From: Diplodia intermedia
Taxonomy: Eukaryota > Ascomycota > Dothideomycetes > Botryosphaeriales > Botryosphaeriaceae
DNA length: 64,000 bases
Direction: 5' to 3'
Assembly: GCA_021495925.1 (NCBI GenBank)
Contig: JAKEKT010000072.1
Coordinates: 124,001-188,000 of the forward strand
The notes beneath the pieces are model-generated. The model was given only the letters and a program-made list of their open reading frames with translations, was not told where the DNA came from and did not search any database. Of this stretch, positions 20,237-32,200 are shown piece after piece. Position 1 is the stretch's first letter. Each line of letters opens with the position of its first letter. Made by a program: the position numbers and the translations under genes.

Positions 20237-22496
20237 ATGGATCTCGTCTCCTGGACCTTCGGCGGCAACCTGCCTGACCCCGACACGCCAGTACGCATCC
20301 CTTCCCAGCACTCCGCGTCACCTTCGCTGACCGACCTAGATCTTGATAGACGCCCTGTCGCCTTCCGTTTCGTACTCATACAACCAGATCGTCGCCAAAA
20401 CCCGTCAACTGATAGCCGGTCTGCGTGCTCAAGGCATCCAGCCTGGTGACTGCGTTTGTGTAAACACCTTCAATGATGTAAGGATTTTCCTATCCACTTC
20501 ACTTGCGATTTCTAACCCCAACTCAGCTCAACTACTCCGTTCTGTACCTTGGAATCATTGGCGCTGGCGCCATCTTCACTGGTGTCAACCCGGGTTACAC
20601 TCCAAACGAGATCCGTCATCATTTCGCCTTGACAAAGCCCAAATTGGTCATCGTTGAGCCCGCGATGCTGGAGAAAACTCTCACAGCTGCAGAGCATGTT
20701 GGCATATCGACAGACCGGATATACGCGTTCGATACTGAGACTGAAAACCCGAATTCCTCGATATTCAGCTGGACATCGTTGCTTGAGCATGGCGAGTCTG
20801 ATTGGGTCACCGTCCAAAGCCCCCACGAAACCGTCGCTTCGTACAACTCGACGAGCGGTACATCTGGCCTGCCTAAAGCTGCCATGATCACTCACTCTTA
20901 CCATGTTTCACAAGCAGCTGCTCAGTGCGAAGAAACCGAGTATCCTGTAAGTCTTCCCATGCTGTTTACATATGCTCGCACAAAAGCTGACATCCACGAC
21001 TAGCGTTCTCGTCTTCTGACCCTGCCACCTTTCCACGCATTCGCATCCCCCATTCTACCTTCGACAATTCGCCAAGGCATTCCTACTTATATCATGCGCC
21101 GCTATGCAGAAGCCCCGTTTCTGGATGCCATCGCACAGTACCGTGTGAGCGAGACCTACGTTCCGCCACCAGTGCTCATGGCTCTGCCGAAATCTGCACT
21201 AGCAACGCGCGAAGGCCTTAACAGCCTGCGGTCTATTTGGATGGGAGGAGCAAGTGTCAAGTTTGCGCAACAAAAACCGCTGTATGATCTGCTTCACGAG
21301 GACGCATGCATCCGGGGTGTGTGGGGGATGACCGAGTCTGGCTGGATCACGTGTGTTCAAGATCGCACAAGGCGTGAGGATGACAGCGTCGGCCAACCAG
21401 TCGAAGGCTTCGAAATCAGGTACGCAATCTCGACGTCCTTCGCGGTGTTTTCTTTTCCCAGCCACTTCCATCCTGCTATCTCCCCGTGTCTCGCGCACCC
21501 GGATGCTGACTTGCATGACGCAGAATTGTCGATGATGATGGCGAGCCGATCACCGCGGACAATGTCTCGGGCGAGCTACTTGCACGGGTCCCGCATCCTC
21601 TCCTGTCATACATTTCCAATCCTGTCGCCACCGCCGAGGCCTTCACGCCCTGCGGCACCTATCTCCGCACCGGCGACATCGGCTACCGCGTAACCGACAC
21701 TGTCACAGGCATCCCTTCGCTGTTCATCGTCGATCGCGCGAAGGAGCTCATCAAGGTCCGTGGCTGGCAGGTGTCGCCAACGGAAATAGAGTCGGAGCTG
21801 ATGCAGCACCCGGGCATCGCCGACGCGGCCGTCATCGGCATCAAGGAGGCCGACGGCGTCGAAGAGTTTATCCGCGCGTATATTGTGCGCAAAGTCGTCT
21901 TCAGCACCACTGATGAGATGCTGATTGACGAGACGGTGCTGCGCACTTGGTTGCGCCAGCGCCTCGCGGGGTACAAAATGCCCGCCGAGACCGTCTTCGT
22001 GCCTGCTGTTCCGCGCAACGGGACAGGCAAGATCCTCCGCCGCGTCCTGCGCGAGGGCCAGACCATCCAGCCTCCGAAGGCTCCCGTCCACAAGCGTGTC
22101 GACTCGGCCATGTCGTGTTTGGGCTCCAACTCCAACCCGCTCGGAAGCAACCCGGTCGTGCCTCAGGACGAGAGCGCACCAATCGGCCACGCGCTTTCGA
22201 CCGTACGGTCCCAAGTCGAGATGGACTGTGCCGTTGCGGTGCCGTCGGTCGCCGCTGGAGAAGAAGAGGATGCGCCCATCGATCCTCCAGCGGAGCAGAA
22301 GGACGTCGTCGCCACCACATTGCCTCTTCAGTCCAATGAGATCTCCTCTGTGGACGAGAAGGCGCAGAAGAAGCCGGTGTCGATCAGGAGGAAGCTGAAG
22401 AAGCTTGCTGCCAAGAAAGACAGGCTCGTCTCGCGCGTCATGGCCGGCTGGACGCACTCGCTGTACTTTGTCAGGCACGAGTTTGGCAGGCACTGA
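20237..22496 (+). CDS. AMP-dependent acyl-CoA ligase (4CL-like) with long tail
   Basis: Five exons, 20237-20290, 20340-20477, 20527-20946, 21004-21419 and 21524-22496, give 666 residues. The ANL-superfamily enzyme activates a carboxylic acid as the acyl-adenylate and transfers it to CoA. Motifs are the phosphate-binding loop T-S-G-T-S-G-L-P-K (near residues 173-181), W-G-M-T-E-S-G, Y-L-R-T-G-D-I-G-Y, the hinge D-R-A-K-E-L-I-K-V-R-G-W-Q-V-S-P, and the C-terminal catalytic Lys of N-G-T-G-K-I-L-R-R (Lys512). Family members usually end 30-50 residues after that Lys; this one continues for about 150 residues, first Ser/Pro/Glu-rich and then strongly basic (SIRRKLKKLAAKK), ending F-G-R-H without a peroxisomal SKL-type signal. 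The substrate-binding segment resembles 4-coumarate/medium-chain ligases, but the acid cannot be named. Confidence 0.87.
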
Positions 22497-24912
22497 GTGC
22501 TTTTGCCGTCGTTGCTGCTATCGCTCTCGCTCTCGCTGGAACGCTTGGTCTGCTTGATGCAGATCGCGTTCCTTGTTTTATGCTGCTCTTAGTGATACCT
22601 ACTGCTATTTTCTGCTGGTCGATGAAAAAGCAGTCCGTTAGGAGTGTTTGACGAAAGCATTGTTCAAGCGTTCATTAGAAGCATTCGAAAGAGTCGTTAC
22701 TTGTTTGTTCCTGCTTGCTTTTGGCATGATTGGAATGATGACGAGTATCCATGGGTCACACACATGCCACCATGATGTTGATGGGATGATGTATCGGATG
22801 GGTCGGTCGGCGTTTGGGTCTGTTAATACCAATGGTCTTTTTGGAGCTGGGTGCGGTACGAGAACTGACTGGATTGCGTTTACGGGGGATTCGACTACTC
22901 GTAAATACTTTATCTAATTTTTATTGTTTTCTCTCCGACACTTTTATGATGACTCGTCTGTGTGTCCTTCCGTGCCCTACAAAAGAGACTGCACTCTTTT
23001 TGCATGTGCAGTCGAATCATCCAACTATACAAGCACGCGCCACGTTATGTTGACTATCTGTATTCGGTTAAGAGCTTCGATCGCCTGGCCATGTCGCAAT
23101 TTCCCGCAAACTGGCCACCGTTTATTTGCCACAGTAGAGTCAGGGCAGCTTTGTGAGTCGCTTGAGCGAGAAGCTTATCTCTATTCGTTTTGTTATTCTT
23201 TTCTCCACAGCGAAGTGCGCATGATCGCTAATTGCGTGTACACGAACCAACCTCCCTGTGAGGACGATTGGTTTCTCGGGATCGTCTTTCTCTCTATTTC
23301 TCATTCTATCTTTGTGCTCGTTTCTCTTTTTCCCCTTTGCGTTTTGTTCCATGTCGTTTGTGCTTTATTCTTTGTTCTTTCATGACAATGAACGCCTTTG
23401 AATCGGGAGCTCATCGACGAGCCGCCGCTCAGAATCCCTCGTGGGTTGAGATGGCCATGCTCGGTCTGATTCGCAAAGCGGAATTGGTGCTGAGTTATGA
23501 GTTCGGGATGGAGCGGCGTTTGAATTATGGGGGTTCATTCTGATTGTCGGGCTGCTGGTATGCGCTGGTGGAGATGCAGGCATGCGCGGGCCATGCTTGT
23601 CGATGCTTCTGAATGGTTCTATGGCTTGCTTCATGCTCTTTCGTATCACTAGAGCCTTGAAAATGTTTGAGGTGTTGGTGGTGATGCGATCCTCGGAATG
23701 TCACTGGACAAACATTTCTCCAAGATATCACAAAGACTGGGGTCAGTGAGCGAGCCTCAACTGGCGCCGATGGCTAAGCTTCTTCCCTTTCATTTGGCGA
23801 TGAGAGTGTTGAGACGCAACTGTCTCCAGGATAGAAGTACTGTGTCCTTTTCTGAGAGTTAAACCCGCCGCACCGAGCGGGACCAATGTTCGCTTGACAT
23901 CTGCAAGCACATGCCTTGGCACTCTAGCGGCCAGTATTCGAAAGTCGGAATTAGTCTCCATCGTCAGAAGTCTGGCAGGGCCCGTAAACGATGTTATTTT
24001 GGTCCAGTCCTCTCGTACTTCTGCGATGATTCGAGATCCTTTGCGGTCCACCGACATGTTTCCCCGGACTTGACCCCGATAAAGCCCTGGTGTAAATTAA
24101 TGCGGCCCATGCTGGCGCACAAAGGCTGTATCGTGGTTGAATGCAGGCCGAGTCAAGAGTGGGCTGTTATCAAGGAAAATGAATCATTCTGTAAAAGGAA
24201 AAGATTTGCGACAGTGCGGTTTCGGTTGATGTTCAGGTAGTGTACGGGTTTGCACTTAAGTATACATGAATACCAGAGCTTCGATAGTATAGGACCAAGT
24301 AGAGAGGCTATTTTGGGGGTGCTGCGACACGGTTGTAAGATTGGAGGAGTGGAAAATCCCGCTCTCGTATTCTCAGACCCACCGTAGGGCTGTCGTTTTA
24401 TGAGCACGGGGTAAATGTCGCTCGGAAGAAGGGCCAAAAATAACGCCGACTGAGCTTCTTATGGAAGGTCCTAGCCTTACCAAGCGGAACTATCAAAGAT
24501 AACGTGACACGGCGAACATGCTTTACCCAATGCGGCCGGACGGCCTTGCAGATCGCACCCAGCTTCATTATTCTCCCTAAAGTCATGGCGCATCGACGGG
24601 CTTGCCGAGCCCTCGCAGGCCAATTAATCGCCAGCATGCATTCATATCGGCATTGCACGACCCCATACGGGATGCGATCGTTTCATGAAATAGCATGTGG
24701 CGCGACCGAAGCTCCGGGTAATGCTGCAGCGCAGAGGTAAGCATTATAAGGCGCGCTTCTACCCCCGCAGGCCTGGCTTGAGCCAACTGCACAGTTCCCC
24801 GCAAGTCACTCTTTTCTTGCTGTTTTTCGTCACTCACTTGATCAAACCAGTCTTTACAGATCCCCACACTCTTTTTTCCACTCACTTAAGCACTTAGTCA
24901 TCATCTGCCAAA
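22497..24912. other. Gene-poor 2.4-kb region
   Basis: I see no supported gene. Several short frames exist on both strands, including a 104-codon minus-strand frame at 23743-24057, but none shows a domain, a continuing exon or good codon composition. The right end is the promoter of the HsbA-like gene. Confidence 0.5.
24745..24750 (+). promoter_or_regulatory. TATA-like element of HsbA-like gene
   Basis: TATAAG lies 168 bases upstream of the ATG at 24913, followed by a C/T-rich leader ending CCAAAATG, a good fungal start context. Confidence 0.45.
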
Positions 24913-26059
24913 ATGAAGTTCGCGACGACTATTGCCACCGCGATCGGCCTGATTGGCAGTACTGCGTTGGCCACGATGAGCCCGGCAAACCTGCAAGACA
25001 CGGGCAATTCGCTGGCCCGTCAGGCGTTTGACATCAAGGATCTTGTTCTGGCGATCAACTCCACCATGAACGCCGGTCCGATGCAGGTATGGATATACAC
25101 TTCACCTTTTTCGGCGGGCTTTGTACAGGCCGGCTAACACAATTCGACCAGGATGTCTTCGAGGAGATAGATGATATGTATGAGGCTGTTCTGGCCAACA
25201 TTCAGCTTATCATTGGCACCAGCACTCTCACCGAGGAGAGCCAAGACGTTCAGTTGGTCTACGAGGCCTACTCCTACGTAAGTTTTATTTCCACGTCTCA
25301 CTATGACGTGGCCGAACACTGCTTACGTACGGAACAAAACAGCTCGCCCAGGCCATGTTCGAGCTTATGGACGGACTCGGCGGCTCCGCAAGCAACTTCA
25401 TCACCATGGATAACCAAAACGAATTCCGCGTGCCCGCTTCCGTCCGCGAGGTCGGCGGCGTCGTTGATGCGTGGATGTTCAACATGATCGGCCTGTTCCC
25501 GGCCAACAGCTCCTACGCGGACGAAGCTGCCAACCAGAAGAACCAGGTCGACACCCACTTCCGTCGTGCCATTGCCGCCTACCACCTGGCCACTGCGAAG
25601 ACCGACTCGCCTTACGGCAACATCACGAACATCGTCTCCACCGATGCCCTGATCATGGGCAGCTCCACCAGCTCCGGCATCAAGAGCACTTCTTCCGATG
25701 ATGCCAAGACCTCAGACAATGTTAGTACCTCCAACGACATTCGCACCACAAGCGCATCGAACAATGGAGATGTTTCCACCAACGGCTCTTCCGGCGACGA
25801 GGCTTCTAGCAACATTGCTAACAGCGATGGGATTTCCAGCTATAAGGATATCTCCAACAACGAAGATGCTTCCACCGACGGTTCTTCCAGCAACAAGGCT
25901 TCTACCGACGGCTCTTCCAGCAACAAGGCTTCTAGCAATACTGCTTACAGCGACGGGATTTCCAGCAATAAGGATACCTCCAACAACGTGGATACCAATG
26001 GCGAAGCTAAGGAAAGCGACTGCGCCGAGGAAGGCCCTACTGAACCGGCCAGGAAGTAA
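24913..26059 (+). CDS. HsbA-like secreted cell-surface protein with Ser/Asn repeats
   Basis: Three exons, 24913-25086, 25152-25277 and 25343-26059, give 338 residues. A signal peptide covers about residues 1-20 (MKFATTIATAIGLIGSTALA). Residues 30-200 form a helical domain with the order and spacing of the hydrophobic surface binding protein A/galactomannoprotein family: D-x-x-x-L-x-x-A-I-N-S, Q-x-I-I-G-T-S-T-L, and the A-Q-A-M-F-E-L-M-D-G-L segment. In Aspergillus, HsbA binds hydrophobic surfaces and helps recruit cutinase; that role is inferred here. From about residue 215 the protein is Ser/Asn/Asp/Thr-rich with tandem repeats, likely an O-glycosylated stalk. There is no clear GPI signal; the end (E-G-P-T-E-P-A-R-K) is polar, so it is probably secreted or wall-bound. 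Confidence 0.8.
25871..25930 (+). repeat. 30-bp coding tandem repeat in HsbA-like gene
   Basis: Two adjacent 30-bp units, 25871-25900 and 25901-25930, differ by two bases and encode S-T-D-G-S-S-S-N-K-A twice. They lie in a larger imperfect repeat in which S-D-G-I-S-S-x-K-D-x-S-N-N recurs near 25825 and 25955. Confidence 0.9.
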
Positions 26060-26759
26060 TTACTAAGCATTCAAGGCTTTAATACGAAGATCAAACATTG
26101 TTTGCATTCCTCGCCTGACCTGTCCACATTCATGTGCAGAAATCAAATCATTCCTCGAGGCTTCAATCGTATTGAAAACCACTGTACCATGCGCATGATT
26201 TCGAGATAAATGAGGGATGACATTGAGTTGCAGTCGGCGCTATAAGGCATGGCAGGAACCATGTTCTAGAATCCAGGTACCCGATACTCGAACAGGACGT
26301 TTCTGTCGATCGTATTCCACGTCAGAGGCGTTCTGCAGCCAAGGTCAAATACGACGTCACATCATCCTCGGCTAACCACCAATCACGGCAGCTGTGGACG
26401 GTTCACAGCAGCTAAATATAGCCGTTATCGCAAGGCAGGGTCTTAGGCCTTGCCGCGCACGGTAGCGCTTCCAACAAATCCGCTGTGATAAGGCACGCAA
26501 AAGGGGTGTGCTGAACGCCACCGGGTTCCCGTGTTGTTGGATTCCAGACCTGGGGTGTGGATTCTTCACGAACGATACGAGAAGTGGCTCTAGCGAATCC
26601 TGCGGGATCCACCAAGAGCCGTGTCCGTCGCCCTCGTTTTTGTTAAAACGGAAACGGGCCCGCGGTGGCGCGCGGAAGAGAGAGCTGGCGTTCCCACAGT
26701 CCTTCTTTATTTTGCTAGGTTCTTTCTCCAAAGTTCCCAATTATTTTTTGGACTACACG
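26060..26759. other. Intergenic, no gene seen
   Basis: This holds the HsbA-like 3' end and the promoter of the GH71-type gene. No coding signal was recognised. Confidence 0.55.
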
Positions 26760-27846
26760 ATGCGGTTAACATGGTGCCTACCCACCGCTGTAGCCGGTCT
26801 TCTATGCGCCGGCAAAGCGGCTGCGGCCGGACCCAAAGGTGTATTCGCTCATTACATGGTTCGTTCAGGTCGAAGGCGCTACTCGTAGCAAACGCTCATC
26901 GAAAATTCAGGTCGGAACAATATTCGATGATCACATAAGAAAAGATGTCGACGACGCGGCGGCAATGGGCCTCGATGGCTTCGTGATCAATATGGGAAAC
27001 CCTCTCGGTCCCGAGACCCGCCCACTGCTCAGCACAATGTTCGACTACGCGGCCGCAAACCATCCGGACTTCAAGTGCTTCATCAGCATGGATCTCTGGG
27101 CACCGAAGAACCTGTCAGACTTCGACTCAATCCTGACGGATTTCCTGGGCCACGCCGCGTACTACCGCGGATCTGACGGATATCCTGTCATCAGCACTTA
27201 CGGCAGTGGTACCTTCGGACAACACGACTGGAGCCAGTGGCGCGACAAGTGGGCGCGCAACATATACTTCATCCCCGATTTCGCCGACCTGATGGCCCTC
27301 CAGGGCTCCGAGGGATGGTGGGACGAATGGGGCTTCATGATCGCCGGTCTGTTCAGCTGGGAGTCGACATGGCCGGTAAGAGGACAGGAAAGCACGCCGG
27401 CACTTGTTGCAGTCGACGAGAAGCCGGATTGGACGCAAGAAAGAGACAAGGCGTACATGATCGGTAGGCACCCATTCCGCCGCCTCCGAAACACGACCTT
27501 CCCCTACTGACTCTGCGACAACCCTCCAGGCTTGAGCATGCTGCAGTACAAGAACTCCTACGGCGCCAACATCTACCGCGCCGGCGAGGAGAACCTCCCG
27601 CTGCGCATCCAAAACATCCTCGACATGCCCGACCAGCCCGAATTCACCCAGATCCTCACATGGGTAAGGCCCCCACCCCTCCCCCGATCCACCCCCACCC
27701 GTCTCATCTCCTTTCTCTCGGCCCCCAACGCCCCCCCCCTTCTCCTCCGCCGCCCTTGCCCTTGCCCTTGCCCTTGCCCTTGCCCTTGTTTCCCGTCCCG
27801 CCAAGTCGGTCGGGCTGTGATCTCTTGACAGGGGGGGGGGACGTAG
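26760..27846 (+). pseudogene. Truncated GH71 alpha-1,3-glucanase (mutanase)
   Basis: Exons 26760-26858, 26911-27463 and 27530-27663 are intact and in phase. They encode a signal peptide (LTWCLPTAVAGLLCAGKAAA), V-F-A-H-Y-M-V-G at the mature N-terminus, D-D-A-A-A-M-G-L-D-G-F-V-I-N, and the core up to Q-Y-K-N-S-Y-G-A-N and Q-I-L-T-W. GH71 enzymes hydrolyse alpha-1,3-glucan in fungal walls and normally run to about 420 residues or more. Here the reading frame stops soon after the conserved T-W. It stops at 27826-27828 if the final donor is ignored, or at 27844-27846 if the 168-nt intron is removed. That intron holds six copies of CCCTTG and ends in a run of ten G. Just past it another frame reads D-V-G-A-G-R-Y-Y-Y, faintly like the family's N-D-x-G-E-S-x-Y-I. 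No later GH71 sequence was found, so about 40 percent of the domain is missing. Confidence 0.7.
27753..27788. repeat. Six-copy CCCTTG microsatellite
   Basis: Six perfect tandem copies of the hexamer CCCTTG lie inside the last putative intron of the GH71-type gene. Confidence 0.95.
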
Positions 27847-29244
27847 GTGCCGGCCGGTACTATTATCAATCATCACGACATCATACCCTCCTCACGCGTC
27901 TCGTACTCGCTCAGAGCTGTCCGAGATTCGTCCCCCGTCGTTCCCGTCGCGCCTCGCCTTACTCACGGGGACTTTTGCTTTCTTCGTCCACCGAGATGGA
28001 ATTGATCGAAGTGTCTCACGTGTAGTATGTTTGTACGGATATTTGTCGGTAGACCGAACCAACGGTGGCGGGGGATCTTGTGGCGGCGCTGTGGCGCCAT
28101 CCATCCATCCATCCTCCCATCACATCGCTCGCTCGCTCGTTCGAAAATCTACGTCTGGATGCGCCGCCGCCGGCGTCGTGCCGTCTCGGGGTGATCACCG
28201 TCTCGGGTGATTACTTCGCCGCCGGCGGACGGCAAGCAGGTGGGAAAGGTAGGTACGCGGAGACGACGCGGCAGATTAACAGAACTAATCTGAACCCCCC
28301 CTCCCACACCCCGTCTCGCAGATATTGCAACCCCCCCTCGCTCGCGGGGGTTGTCGATTTCCAATGTCCACATACGTTTCATCCAAACCTCCATGTAAGG
28401 AGGACGAATGTAGCGTCCTTAATTTGCGGAGAGCACACATAGGTCTCCGGTCTTTTGCAACCCGATGTGTCGGCCGTCCCCGGCGCGGTCGCCTGCAGCG
28501 GGATCGCCGACGAGTCTCGGGAGGGGGATCGTAGGGCTGGCTGCGTTGGAGGGTAAATAAATAGCCTATACACCGTTCTCTTCCGAGCCCGTGGCTGGTG
28601 GTGTGAAGAATGTGTCGAATCCTTGGGGCAGTGTGGGGCGGGGCAGTTAGGTTGCAACACCCGTTCGTCGTACCTGATAAGTCAAGAAGACAGATCGTCC
28701 CACGTGCGAGGCACCAACGTGCTGAAACCCAGAATTGCGGATCCCAAACTCGGCCCTCCTGTAGGATGGTCCGCAGCGGGGTTGTCGAGATTTTCAAAGA
28801 TCCTGAAGGCTATGTGGAACGGTAAGAGCCCAATGAGGGAGCCATGGTCCTCCGACAAACCGACCTGGGCGTAAGCACCAGCTCCTCGGGACTTTTGATC
28901 TGAGGCTCACAATGTCTGCCGTGCGGCTAAACATGTCTCCCACCGGCTTCCCAAGATTTCGCGTCCGGGGTCCTGCGAGATGTTCTTTGGCACCAGATTT
29001 GATCATAAGGGTGATTTTGTTACGAAAGACCTTGTCTATGCATGTTAGCATCAGGAAAAGCTGCGAACCCATGCCATATGTCAAGGCATAAATTTCACCT
29101 AGCGCTCTTTCACAGTAGTCTGTAGTAAACAACCAAAAATGGTACAGCGCAAAGAACCGCATCTATAGAGCACTTAAATAGAAAGGCACATCCGGGAGAC
29201 CTTCCACGCTAGCTTCGTCCATCAGTTTAGAGAGAGGCTCTGAC
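27847..29244. other. Gene-poor region after GH71 remnant
   Basis: No supported gene. Short CATC repeats occur near 28095-28112. Frames at 28285-28797 and 28794-29162 on the minus strand have no domain I recognise and could be chance, or decayed sequence from the missing half of the neighbouring gene. Confidence 0.45.
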
Positions 29245-32200
29245 TTAGTAGCCAACTCCTCGTTTTCTTTTCCGTCCGTTTCCGCCGTCTGTAACAAATT
29301 CCCTTCTCGGGCTAGTGCTATTTCTATTCTCAAAAAGGTTCAATGCGTCATAGAAGCTTTTGAAGGCTTCTGATGGCTGTAATGCTTCTCGCATGCGCTT
29401 CTCTTCGAAGCCGGATCGAGGATCGGTTATCCGAGAAAGCGAAAGCATGGAGAAATTATCTTCCCTGTTCCTCCACTCCTCTGCATCACTCGACATGATC
29501 TCCATCATCCTACCATATTCACGTCTGACGTCCGGATCGAATGGCAGCCTCAGCCAATCCTCTTTTTCAAGCAATTTGATCTCGGGCTGCTGGACCAAGT
29601 ATCCCATTACCTGGAAACAACGATTCTTGACAGCAATGAAAAGTGGGGTTTCAGCGGATGCGTTCTTGAGATTTGCGTCAAACCCACCACTTTCGACCAG
29701 AAAACGAACAATGCTCGCGCAGCCATGAGCTGCTGCAACATGAATAGGATCTTTGATGCGACCGAGAAGTTTCCGGACCAATCGACTTTTTACTGGCGTC
29801 ATGTTTTGCACACATTTGGCCCATTCAAGTTCTCTTACAAGCCGTGCGCCATAAGGAACGAGTATGTCACAAACTTTCTCGTTGCCAGACCGTATTATCC
29901 ATGGAACTAGACTTTTGGTTGGATCCGCCCCGAAACGCAGCAGCAAGTCCTCGCATACACCAAATTGTCCATGCCTCAGGGCTATTGGCAGGAGGGGCTG
30001 CATTGCTTCTGGCCGAAAGTAGGACTTGGAGTCATATTTGCGCCCATTCGGGTTCAGCCCACGCTCATGCGCCATCGAAAGCACTGGCCTCAATCCCTTT
30101 GCTGCGGCTATGTGGGCCGCCGGCCAGGGGTTTTCTACCAGTTCGGTGTCGATCAGGTGGGGGAATTTTGAAAGAAGTTTGATTGCGAAGTGTTCTTGTT
30201 CAGATACGAGGGACATAGTCAAAGGGCTGTAGCCATGCGAGTCTTTCGGTTGGAGCTCCATTTCTGGGGCTCGCTCGAACATGAGGTCCAAGATTTCGGG
30301 TTTTCCAACCATGGCCGCTAAGTGCAATAACCGGGAGCCACGTCTCGGCCAATCAAGTGGCTCAAAGATGTCTGGTATTTTGGGTTGCCGTATCGATAGC
30401 TGATAATGCCTCACGCCCCTGCATCTGCTGACCAAAAGTGGATTCCATAAATTGGCCCATTCATCGACCATGGAACTTTCGAGTGGCCATTTGAAAATCT
30501 CGAGCAGATTTCCCGACATGATCTCGCTTCTTCCTGCTTGTTGGAGATGGTATGGTATGAAATCCAATGCGTAGTCGAGAAGCGGTTGCGGGTACCATGA
30601 TACCGATATTGGGCATGGCTTGGCCCCCATGATCTCTTCTAGTTGCATAAACTTGACACACGACTTGAAGATTTGATAGTGACCATTCTCGTGAGGGTCA
30701 ACGAAAGAAGATTGCTGTAAATCCTTGAGCCCAGAGGTGAGTAGATAGTCCCGTACGGTCTGATGAATCGGTTGCAGGACAACCTCGGCCCCATCTTGTC
30801 GAAACTCGGCAAGTCCTCGAGAAAGGTCTTTGACGACTTCCATCATGTCATCCTCTTCGTGTGTGAAATCTTCTCCTAGCATGTATTCTCGTATTGACTT
30901 GAATGCCATATCGGCATCAATTGCCAGAGCATGCTGTATTTCTGGAAGCGTCAAAGGGCGAAAAGCGAGACACATCCACCGAAATAGCTTCAAGATCTGT
31001 CGCCGCTCATTTGGATCTCCGTCTGGTTCAGACGTTACTAGCAGGCTCCTGTATAGCTTTTCAAGCTCTTTTGGTATTCTCCTGATCTCTCTGACGATGT
31101 AGTGGAAAGACTTCCTCTTTGTTCTGAGACAGGAGGCTCTGTCAATAACCAAGCGTGCCCATTGGAATACTCCTTCAGCTTTGGATATTATATCTTCTTC
31201 CAAAATCCGTCTTTCCTCCTCTTTGAAGCCTTGAAGTCGCTCTCTAATCACCTTCTCTATATCGGCTCCATTTTGTTGTTCCATGGTGATTGTAAATCCA
31301 GACTCCAGTTCAAGGATTGGGTAGTGTCTGCACGCGAAGCAAATCCTGAGCCCACCATCAACCTCGTGCGCAGCGTTCAGGACTTTCTTGAATTGGTTGA
31401 TAAGTTGGCATGCATTCTCCTCTCCGGATTCGTCCAGGGCGTCCACGAGAATACACACGGGATGCGTTTTGGAAACTACCGGGATCATCTTGGCGAAAAA
31501 GCGATGGAGTTCGTCAACAGTCCAGTCCCACTTCCCTTTCTGTGTCTTCTCTTTTCGAATGTAGCTGGAAGTCAATTCCGAAAGGTGTTCAGGGAAATGC
31601 AGTAGAAGTTGATTGAGGATCGCACGGTAAAAGGCGACTAAGGTTGTCAGGAAATCATCGCCCCTTCCGTTGAAAAAGAACGTTGCCAGTATCTGTCCGC
31701 CGGTGTTTTGATCCTCAAGTCGTTGAAAGATGTGTTTCATGATGGTTGATTTTCCTGAGCCCGGCTTCCCACGGATCCAAAGGAGTTGTTGGGGCTGCCG
31801 GGACCAGATATGGAACTTCTCGTGCGATAGAATCCAGTCACACGTGCCGTCCGCGGTCACCACACCATCGCGGTGCCAGTCTTGGCTTGGAAATGCCAGT
31901 GATCGCAGGCAAGCTGGAAATTTCTTAGTACGTTGTTCAAAGACAGCAGTGCTTCTGACAATACACACCCAAATCATCGTCTGTGCAGGCATTGAGATTA
32001 CCGCTTTTCTGAAAGCCTGTACCGTTGTATAGCTGCTTGATCTGTGTGAGTGTAGCACGATAGTGCGAATCGTCGGCGGCGTTGAATTTCACCATATTGG
32101 AATGATCACGGTCTATTGGCTGATATACCGTGCTTCCGATGGTGGCTGAGGCAAATTCGACGAGCAAATCTTCAGGTCCTTGCATTTTCCAGACGCCACC

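Noticed and set aside
23743..24057. 104-codon minus-strand frame in the gene-poor region
   Set aside because: No domain, no adjoining exon with proper splice sites, and no start context; could be chance.
28285..28797. 170-codon minus-strand frame
   Set aside because: Arg/Pro/Thr-rich, no homology recognised, overlapped by equal-quality frames in other phases.
28794..29162. 122-codon minus-strand frame downstream of the GH71 remnant
   Set aside because: Contains a hydrophobic start but no recognisable family; not enough to call a gene.
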